From: Hybos culiciformis
Taxonomy: Eukaryota; Arthropoda; Insecta; Diptera; Hybotidae
Direction: 5' to 3'
DNA: 64,000 nt
NCBI GenBank assembly: GCA_964007475.1
Contig: OZ023273.1
Span: forward strand, 104,034,485-104,098,484
This document shows positions 54,132 through 64,000 of the stretch, in pieces; position 1 is the first letter of the stretch; every line of letters starts with the position of its first letter. The translations under genes were made by a program, and so were the position numbers. The notes below the pieces were generated by a model that did not search any database, was not told where the DNA came from, and saw only the letters and a program-made list of their open reading frames with translations.

Positions 54132-56783
54132 CAAATTCTTAAGATATTTCAACCTTGTTTAATTGGAATTACTATAAATTGTTCAAGAATTATATATATA
54201 TATTCTGAGTACCTACATATAGAGTGTTTTGTAATCAGAAAACAGCATTTAATTATTGGGAAAACAAAAATCAATTTATTTAACTAAATATCACACCCAA
54301 AAATAGATTTAAAACTAAAAATATAAAAATATTATTATAATATATATAGAAAATAGTCATTTAAATGACACTTATTAATTATTTTAAATAAAGAAAAAAA
54401 AAAATAAAAATTAAGCTTTAGAAAGTATGTAATAGGTATACCGTGTGTATACTAATAATATACCAGGAAAATTAAATAATTCTTTGAAAATGAAAAGCAT
54501 TTATATGTTCCATTATGTAATAACTTTATGCGCTGCTGCTGTGCTGTACAAGCGAAACTAATAAAAATAATTTTAAAAATATATATTATGTATGTACAAC
54601 CTTATTATCAAAAAAAATTTCAATTTAAGGCAATATTAGATATTATTATTTATAATATTTTTGTAAATGTAAAAATATTGTAAATTTGAAAGCCAATTAT
54701 TCCCTTGAAATTTCCATTTTATACGTAGGTATATATACATAATAGAAAATTTACATGTCTGAAATATTTTAAGAATTAAAAAAAAATTTTCCGTTGGTTG
54801 GAAAAATGCACCACAATATTTTTAAACATTTCCTATCGTATTTTTGTTTATTTATTTATTTTTTGTTTTTTTTTTTTTGAATATTATTTAGCACAACGAC
54901 TAACGAAAGAAATTTATATAGAACAATGTAATCACAAAGGTAAATAAAATGAGCGTATCATGTAGTAATAACATAAATATACCCATTTTATACCATACCC
55001 AAAAATATATTCTATTTTTGATATGAATGAATTAAATATTGACAGCGTTTTCTTCTTTTTTTTGGGAAATTCAAATTTTTTATTTTATAACAATTTATTT
55101 CATGTAGATTTTCATACATAATATTTTCAAAATGTTTTTTTTTTTGTAATGGAAAATGTGGAAAAACAGAATATTTTGCAAAACAATACACAAGTGTTGA
55201 AGGTAAATTTCTAAAATAAAAATATTTCTATTTCATGCATTTAATCTTTTAAAAATTAAAAATTCATCGTATAATAAACTTAATTTATACCATTCGGCAG
55301 GAAAAAAATTCTATAGTTAAGATTCTCTTTTAATCACATTAATGCCAATTTCAGGTGAACTAAGTCGAAACCACAGCCTTAATAAAATCGAAATTACAGT
55401 GAAACGAAAAAATTAATTCTTTTTTTTTTAATTTAAATGAAAAATCGGAACAGATTTTAAACCTTGACGTGTTAACAAAAATCGATGTGGGAGAAGTGTT
55501 TAAATTGAATTAATCAACAACAAATAATTAAAACAATTAGCAACAATAAAATATTTATAAAATTCTTAAAAAAATTACATATGATTTTACTTATTGATTA
55601 AAATTCCTTTTGTATATGAAAAAAAAAACCTCCTAACAAAGTTAAAGCTTTTAACACGACGACAGTCATTAAAAATAAAACTCATAAAAATTCCAAAAAT
55701 TGTATTCTAAATATTATATGAAGAATGGCAATTATATATATATATTTTTTTAAATAAATTAAAATTTACTATTTATTTTGCTTAATCATAACAAAAATAA
55801 TAATAATGGAACTAAGCTTAATTACCTGTTAATTATTGTGTAATTTAGATTAAACTATATATTATTAATTATAACAAATTTCTAAAGAAATGGTAATTGA
55901 CTATAAGTTCAAAAGAAAAATAAAAAAAATGAAAGTTATAATTATTGCTAAACATATTTTTATTAATTATAAAGAGTTTATTAGTCTTTTATATTATATT
56001 ATTAAATATTATTCGTTAGGTTTGTTTATGTTCTGCTTATGATTTTTTTTATTATTACTAAATGGTTTATTGTTTATTTATCAAATTCTTGAGATTATAA
56101 TTATTTGGGAAACACTAATTTTTTTTATAGAAAATATCAACATTAAGGTGTAAACACAATTATAGAGATATACAGAATACAGCTGCAGCCTACCACAAGA
56201 GTAAACACAATATTGCAGTGAGAAATAATTCTTTAATAAATTTATTGATTTTTTCCTCGAAACTTATTTTTTAAAAGTATTTAGTTTATATTAAAAAAGC
56301 TGTCGCGGAGATACAATATAAAAAATTTTCTATTTTATCGCCAAAAGATAAATTCTTTTGTTGTCGATAAGTAGTTCTAATTATGTTCATTCTTATATAT
56401 AAATAAGCGGAGGCAATTTTTTTTTGCATCCCTTTATAGCTTTTGTATCCCCAATTATTCTTACGCATTTATGAGTTAATTATATAATAATTTTTCTGGA
56501 TAAGTGGATATTTCATTATTAGTTTAAAAAATAGTGTGAAATGCTTTTATCAACTTTCAGCTTCATTCAAAATATAATTGAATTTTAATTAAAAGCTGTA
56601 TAATCCATCAGGTAGTTGATATATGCATTTATGAAATTTTGTGTGATAAAAAATTGCTTTAATACAGAAAAGCTAATATAATTATAAAAGTAGCCTATAA
56701 CAAAAAATTGTGGAAAAAAAAATAGAAATTGCTTTTAGCAATTTTGCCGCCTTTTTTGTTTAACAAAAAAAGGAATACACTTA

Positions 56784-57082
56784 CGTTAAACCATTGAGTA
56801 ATAATATTTATAAGAGGGTCAGAATTCATACAAGTAAATTTCAGAATTTTATTTTCAAATAACTCAAAAATTATGACAATATTTTCAATGTATTGAATAA
56901 AATTTCATACTCAAATTGTGTTTATTCTTAATACAATATAAAAAAAAATAAAATTAAGAATAAACACATTTGAGTTAAAACGTTTTACTCAATACATTCA
57001 AAATATTGTCATAATTTTTGAAAAAAATTTACTTGTATGAATTCTGTCCCTCTTATAAATATTATTACTCAATGGTTAAACA
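56784..57082. mobile_element. Foldback MITE forming a long near-perfect hairpin, 299 bp
   Basis: The left arm (56784-56932) and right arm (56953-57082) are inverted copies separated by a 20-base AT-rich loop. Long exact stretches pair, such as CCATTGAGTAATAATATTTA at the outer end and GTGTTTATTCTTAAT at the inner end. The left arm has about 20 extra bases (around 56845-56868). TA flanks both ends (56782-56783 and 57083-57084), which fits a Tc1/mariner-type MITE, although the termini CGTTAAACC and TGTTTAACC are not a signature I can name. There is no coding content. If transcribed, the RNA would fold into a duplex well over 100 bp long. Confidence 0.85.
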
Positions 57083-57084
57083 TA

Positions 57085-58787
57085 ATATATATTTAAAAAA
57101 CCCTCAAAAAAAGGATAAAGTGTGGTAAATAATAGGCTCGTATCCAAAGATTAGGATCAAACAAAAGTATACATACCACACATAATGATGACCCAAAACT
57201 TTATTTTTTTTTTTTTGTTTAGATTATTTTACAATAAAATTTATTATGTTAATTTTATAAAAATTAAAGTCTAGTCTACTTACCCAATCGGCAAAAAGTA
57301 ATTTTAGTTTTTCTGAAAATTCCAATATGTATTTATTTTTATTTTTTTTTTAATTAGTTCATATCAGCAAAAAAAAATAATTATTATATAATTTTTTTTT
57401 TATTTATTTGTTATTCAACAATAATTTTATTTTTGTTTACATAAATGATGAGTGTAGTTATTTTCTAAATTAAAAATATAAATTAATAAAATTTAAAAAA
57501 AAAAAATGTTTGATTTTTAATTAGGTATATTTATATTCCTTTGTTTGACAATTAAAAAAAAAAAAAAAAGCAAAAAAAAGATAATAAAAATCAATAAAAA
57601 TAAATAAATAAAACTATATAAAACGAACTATTAGACTATGATTGCTCAGTATTTTTATTACAATTCAAAAAAACAAAAAAAATAACAAAAATTAAATAAA
57701 AAATGCAAGTTAGACCTTTTTTTTTATTTTTATTTTTTGTTATTTTTTTTTATTAAACCGGCAAAGGAAGTGAAAAACTAAACATAAGTATGCAAAAATC
57801 ATAATATATACGAATAATATACGTAGGTTTATATACAAAAAATGAAATCAATGCCGCAAAAAAATTTAATATTCTTCAGGTATCACATACGTTGTAATTA
57901 TATTTTTAATGTATAAAAAAAAATTAAAAAAAAAAAATTATGATAATATAGTAATAATAGTCAGTCAGACACGCATGCGAAATATTGGAAGTTGATAGCT
58001 TCATTTTTTACTTCTTCTATTATTTCGTTTTTTTTTTATTTTATTTTTTTGCAATTTCTAGAAAAGAAGATTGAAGTCATCAATGGAAAATAATGAAGAA
58101 TTTTTTTTTTTTTATTTCTTTATTATTATTTTCTTTCGTATATACTTTTATGTACATAGTTAGACGAGAAATAATATTATTTAAACTACGTTGGTGGGCA
58201 AATTAAAGTTTTTTTTTTGTATCTCTAAACTAATTCTAGTTTAAATGTATACAATTCTGGACTGCATACTTTTTTTAAAACAGTTTTTTTTCGTAAATTT
58301 TAACGTTAATTATTAGCCGGTCTGTCACTGACCTATGGTCAACTAAATAGTGTCAATTCTGGATGAAAGTTAAAAAAAAAAACGTTTGTAATTCAGGTTT
58401 GTACAAATTTCCATTAAAAATATTTCCTGAAATTAAATTTAAATTTAAAGTCAATTTCATTTTAATTATTTTTAAATAGAAAAAGTTTCGCTATTTCTTA
58501 CAATCTTCGTCAGATAACTGCAAACAATTTATTTTATAACTTTATTATTAAGCTAAGATTTTAAAACTTAAGAATTTTTCAGCTCTTTTTAGTTTTTTAA
58601 GAAAACTTAACATTTTATGAAACTTGTAAATTTTGAAATCAGGTTGAATAGGGCTTGAAATTTAGTTTCAATGACACAAAGAATTAATGGAAATGAATCT
58701 AAATGGATCACTTTTGCGAAAATAAATTATGCAAATAATATTTCAGATTTTTAGTTCTGCACTCAAAGACTTTTGTACAGTAAAAAT

Positions 58788-58824
<37 letters not shown>

Positions 58825-61800
58825 TGATTCGATAAAAAAAAAAATCTAAAATGTCAAATTCACCGGTATTTTCACTCATTAAGTTATCTAAATTTATCGC
58901 AATATGCCTTTTGTTGTCACTGTATTATACATTATTTGACATGAATATAATTTTTCTTAAGTTTTTTTTTTTTTAAATACAAAAAAAAACCTATGTACCT
59001 ATGCTATAAAAACTATAAAGAACACACAATAAAATGAGCTTCAGTACTGAATAACAACAAACTGTCAATAAATAAATGATTTAATATTGCAACACTTGTA
59101 AAATTTATATTTTTCTTTCTTTAATTTCGTTTTTTTTTTTTTTTTATTACAAATATTTGAGGTCAATTACAATTTCTTATTTAAAAAAAAAAAAAATTAA
59201 ATAAGATACAATTTTAAAACTTAAATAACGTTATAATTAAATTTTCTTTACCGCCAACCATAACGCTTGAATACTCGTCACTAACTAAAAGTTTATTTTA
59301 TTTTAAAACAAAAAAATAAAAAATAAAAAAAAAAAAAACAAAAAGAATATTATTTTTAAACAACACGAAAAAAAAATAAAATAACAAGTGAATAAAGTCG
59401 TTATGATACAAAATATTCATTAACATTTTTTAACATAAAGCGCCACGGTAAAATCATATTATATACTTATAATATTAATCGAGACTTTTAGCTTAGTAAA
59501 AAGAGAGTTTAACAGGCATAAGAAAAGAAAACAAAAAACAAAAAAAAAAAAAACAATAATAGTAATCTTTTAAATTTATAAAATACATAATATATTACTC
59601 ATCATTTCAAGTTAGTATTTTTCAAAACTAAGTAGAGTGTGTCAATAAAGAAAATTTTTTTTTTTAATTTAAATTATTTATTTATTTGTTATTTTGTATA
59701 TACCTATGATTTCGCTTTCAAATATTTTCGCTAACATTTATTAAAAAAAAAAATTCTATTAAATATTTATTTTTATTTCATTAATTAATTCATTCGGTAA
59801 TTAGTTCACAAAAAAAAATGATAGTGTAGTATGATAGTACGATAGTATTAAGAAAAATTATGTCTTCCATCAATAAATTATTTTTGTAAAAAGACATAAT
59901 AAAATATAAAACTTTAGTCTAAAATGGAATTTTAGAACTTTGAGATGAATTCCGCCTATAAGCATAACTATAATGTAAATTCAGTGTGCAAGAATCATAT
60001 TAAAAGAACGAAACTTTCTCTCCGGAAAGAGAAAATTCTAAGAGAAAATTTAAATATAAGAGAGAACTAACTGGACGTACATTAAATCCTAGTATATTTA
60101 ATATAATATAATATTGAAAGCTGAACATATGTACAAAAAAAATTAAGTCCAAAACAATAATTTTTCATTTGTTATTCTTGAGTTTCAGAATTAAACTTAT
60201 TTACAATTAAAATCAATTAAAAAATAAAAATTCTTTAGAGTCACCCTAGAGTCGCATCGTAGCAATATTACACTAACGCTGCTGCAATAACAATAATAGA
60301 ATTTTATTTAACGTTGTCAGGCCAACAGCAGTAAACATAAACACTGTTATGGGTCTTATTCGTGTTATTATAGTATTTTGAGCGAAGGAATAAAAAAAAA
60401 TAATTTTTAGAACTTATAAAATAATTTCTCTTTAATTTTTTTATTTATTTTTTTTTGCATTCTCTATTTTATTCCATATATATAGAATAAAAAGAAATAT
60501 TCGCTATATTCAAAAAATTATAAATTCAACATTTATTATATTTATGAAGTTCTGGTGCAAGAAAAAAAGAAAAGAAAAAGAAACCAAGTTCTTTAAATAA
60601 AAACTAGTTGCATAAAATTTATGTAAGACATCCTTTAAATAAATTATTTAATATTTTAATTTTATTCATATACCTAAACATATTTGAACAAAAAAGGGAA
60701 ATTAATATAATATTCTTTACGACCAAAATTAGACGTAAATTGTACGCTTAGGTATGAAAAAAAAAATGAATTATTTATGCAATTTACTTCAACTAACTTA
60801 CATATTATACTTATATATTTTAAAATGCAAGTTGAAAACTCTGGTACATACATATACAGCAAGAAAATTATGGTTATAAAATTTTTGCTATATATAATAT
60901 CATCAAAGATATTAATTGAAAAGAGAACATTGAAGCGAAACTTTCATTTATTTTTGTCCAAGGTATATGAATCAATAATATTTACATAATTAGATTCAAT
61001 CAGCACATATTTTTAAGTAAATGGAATACCTTTTAAAGACATAATTTACAAATATTGGTACTTCCTTTATTAAATATAAGTAATTATGTAATTAAAAATG
61101 ATATTTGTATATAATTATTATATAGTAGTTCTGAATTTTTTTATCATCTCTTTTATACTTAATGTTAAGATCCATAGTTCTTTGGTAAAAAGTAGTTTTT
61201 TATACGACATTATGATGAATAAAAGACTCACTGAGTTTAATATTACCTTACATCAAATATTAGAAGTTAGATAATAAAATAATAATTGTTCTGTGAAAAA
61301 AAATATTATTCTAACTTATTTTTTATAATTTATTCAATTTTAATTTAGCAAAAGATAAAATTATGAAAGAAACTCGTTAGTGAAAAGATTATACGCTAAA
61401 ACATACAAAATCTTGCCCAAACAATATTTTTCAAATTCAATTCAAGTAAAATATCTTAAATAATATTTTTTCTGGGAATCTCATTAAGAAATTACTATTG
61501 TATTGAACTACAATTAAAATAAATACCCACCTAGGATTTTTATTCCGATGTTTGTTTTTTTCTTCAAAGTTATCCTTGTTTTTTGTTTTCTAGTAATTAA
61601 AATTACTAATTTAATGTACAATCGTTTATTAAGGTTTGTTTTCATTACATCAGGAAAATTTATATTCAGTGAGGGAATTAATAATAATTATTATCTCTCT
61701 TTGAAATTTTTATTCATAATAAGCGGTATACGTATAGTACTGATAAAACAGACATACGGACATTTAACATTTAGTATTTCATAATTAGAATTGAATAAAA

Positions 61801-64000
61801 AGTTTTTCATTATTATTTCATTCATTGAATTCAATTCCTACGTAATTAAAAAATAATAAAATATCCGTACGAAATATTCAAAAACTTGAAAACATAAAAG
61901 ATATCATGTATAGGTCTGGAAATTTTATTTACCTACAAAGAAACATTGTATAATGATTTTCATATAATAAATATCAAGACTACGTTCAGTGTTTCCTTTA
62001 ATTCCCTTTTAAAACACTGGAAACATGCCAATTATTTCATATTTTAAGTACTTACATATTTGTTAACAAGCAAAGGAGAGAAAAGTATTGCTAATAAATG
62101 GTGTTAAAATTAAAGGACATAATTACAAGTGTTTTTTCCAATTTTTTTTTGAACAGTTTGTTATATTATTAAATTCGATTCTTTATAAAAATCATTACAA
62201 AATTATATGAAGTGATATTTATCTGGAAATTCCTTTAAAAATAAAATAATAAAAATTAATTAAAACAAATGTTGCATTGAAGAGAAAATAGTTTATTTTA
62301 TTAATGATAACAATTAGTTATTTATTTTGACTATTTTGATTGAATTTGTTAATCATTAATGTTTTTTTTTTAATTTGGTAAAATGGTGTCAATTAATACT
62401 TTTAAAAATTACTGGTTTCTATAATAAAGATTAGAACTTTAAGTTACAATATCCCAAAATGCTAGAAATAATATTTCAAAAATTAATGGGTACAATAATT
62501 TTAGTAAATTAATAATTAACAAATTCAGTATTTATATTTAAAATCGAATTCTTAAATTATTTGAATTATTTTAACAAATAGCTTTAAATTTCTTAATAAT
62601 CATTAAATAATTTAATATTAAATGTTTCGTCAAAAGCTGAAGCGTTATTGAGTAAAATTTGCCAAAAAAAAAAACATTTTTAAGGAAAAACTTTCTTAAA
62701 ACGAGTGTGTGTGAATTAATATGGCACAAAAACGATAGTGCATTATTAGCAATTTATTTCGAGCTCGTCACATAGACATAATGTCCTAATTTTAGTTATA
62801 TATAAAAAAATTAGTATCTTAATTCTTACACAATGCATAACGATCTATCATCAACAAATTATTCTTTATTTTTGGAAAAAAAAAGGAAAAAAATGTATGC
62901 ACTGTATCCGTGATTATCATCCGTAAATTGAAAAGTATATAAATTAACAAATTATACCTAAAAATATGTGTTATAATATTACGAAAATATTATCATTAAT
63001 AAACATTTGAAGGTTATGAAATTTTTGTTTTTTCTTTTTTCATATATTCTTTTTAGAATTTTTCAGCCCAAAAGTTTCTAATCCCATGAGTTTTTTTTTT
63101 TTTACGTTAATATAAAGGTTCTTGACATACAATTTTTACCAATATTTCAAACTATCATCTAAGTCTATATTAATTTATTATTTCAATGATAATTCTACCC
63201 TCTTTGTCAAAAAATAATATTTTTGTCTGGAAAGTAATTATAAATATGTCTAATCTAAAATGATAACAAAAAGAAAGTTTTAATTTCTTTATTGACTGAC
63301 TGTGTTGTGTTCATCTGATGAACAACATCATTTTTATTTTTCACACAAATATCGTAATCTATTCCGATATTGGAATAAAATATTTTGCATATAATATCGT
63401 AAAGAAAATTTTAACTATTAGATTTGTTTTTTATTTCCAATTATAATTGTAGGACTAAGCAAAGCAGAGGCAAGCTAGAATATTTTATTAATTTGGATTT
63501 AATTCTTACATTTAAATTTATTAAAAAAAGAATCCTTAAAATGCTGAGGCCGAAAATTCACACACAAGCTTCAACTTCGATGAAAAATACATGAAAAAAC
63601 TTAAATAAATACGGTATAAGTTTTTGGACTTCAACAAAGCATTAAATACCGAGTATAAATATTAACATTTATTATAAAAACTATATGCAATTTTTTGAAG
63701 AATGAAATTAACTATTCAATTCGATAACAACAAAAATAGAAAATAATACAAAGTAAAATATACAAATATTTTTTCACTCGGTATTTTCTTTGATAGAAAT
63801 GTATAGTTTAAAATTTTCATTAAAGAAATATTTTCGTTTTTAGTTATATGTATTATGTATATATATTGAAACTTTTATAATAAAAAAGAAAAAAGAAATT
63901 ATTTACATATTTTAAATTTTAGGTAACAATAATTTTCTGATAAAAACTTTTTATTTAAAAAGTAAAATTTGTAGTAAGCTTTATATATTTCATACAAATA
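57085..64000. other. AT-rich gene-free stretch
   Basis: About 7 kb to the window end with no supported gene. Frames at 60674-60862, 60777-60989 and 61548-61784 are low-complexity and motif-free. A slightly GC-richer patch at about 60235-60360 has no recognisable content. Confidence 0.6.
58792..58822. repeat. Poly(A) run, 31 bases
   Basis: The longest uninterrupted homopolymer in the window. It could be a retroposon tail, but no element body is recognisable in the preceding few hundred bases. Confidence 0.85.

Larger units (their letters stand above)
50231..56783. other. AT-rich gene-free stretch
   Basis: About 6.5 kb of AT-rich DNA with microsatellites (54112-54131) and a short tandem repeat (53456-53481). 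The minus-strand frame at 50336-50533 and others of 60-74 codons have no recognised motif. Confidence 0.6.

Noticed and set aside
1..64000. Nuclear copy of mitochondrial DNA, or an AT-rich endosymbiont genome
   Set aside because: No mitochondrial protein or rRNA motifs were seen, and there are no dense long coding frames as any bacterial symbiont would have.
1..64000. CRISPR arrays, bacterial operons, riboswitches, attachment sites
   Set aside because: No regularly spaced direct repeats and nothing bacterial in the sequence.

Overview
The window looks like non-genic DNA from a nuclear insect (or at least arthropod) genome. It is extremely A+T-rich (about four fifths by eye), full of homopolymer and AT-microsatellite runs, and its longest open frame (about 120 codons) is a chance frame across a transposable element. 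That excludes a bacterial, plastid or viral replicon. I found no exon, intron boundary or complete host gene that I can defend. The insect assignment rests on the mobile elements: hAT elements with a ZMYM1-like transposase tail, Jockey-like non-LTR reverse transcriptase remnants, PIF/Harbinger-type MITEs, and many TATGTACATA-like words. The order of insect cannot be fixed by reading alone. The window could be intergenic or lie inside one very long intron.

Layout. 342-1422: coding-free hAT-type element with a near-perfect 8-bp target duplication. 1479-2461: second hAT derivative that keeps the broken 3' end of its transposase on the minus strand, split by a nested foldback MITE (1986-2176). 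2470-12831: AT-rich, nothing recognised. 12832-13254: MITE flanked by TAA. 19262-19700: decayed reverse-transcriptase fragment, minus strand. 25653-25988: second TAA-flanked MITE, rich in palindromes. 27660-27916: MITE with ~28-bp inverted ends. 36467-36990: 5'-truncated Jockey-like insertion with a 14-bp target duplication and an open C-terminal reading frame. 37005-37540: GC-richer block I cannot assign. 40151-40820: hAT derivative with perfect 8-bp duplication and an unbroken transposase C-terminus. 44381-44452: single hAT-like terminus. 46893-47433: another hAT derivative with perfect 8-bp duplication. 47691-47804: small inverted repeat. 50158-50227: tRNA-like sequence with well-kept Pol III A and B boxes. 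56784-57082: long, nearly perfect hairpin element. The remainder is AT-rich sequence with short tandem repeats.

How the parts relate. The elements do not form a pathway. They are independent insertions of different age in a gene-poor stretch. Four hAT derivatives share a CAG-n-G-n-CGG type terminus, which suggests repeated mobilisation by related ZMYM-like hAT transposases encoded elsewhere. None of the elements here could move itself. I found no convincing new biological system. The best candidates for a second look are the 56784-57082 hairpin (possible small-RNA source), the nested foldback element, the palindrome-rich MITE at 25653, and the unassigned block at 37005-37540.
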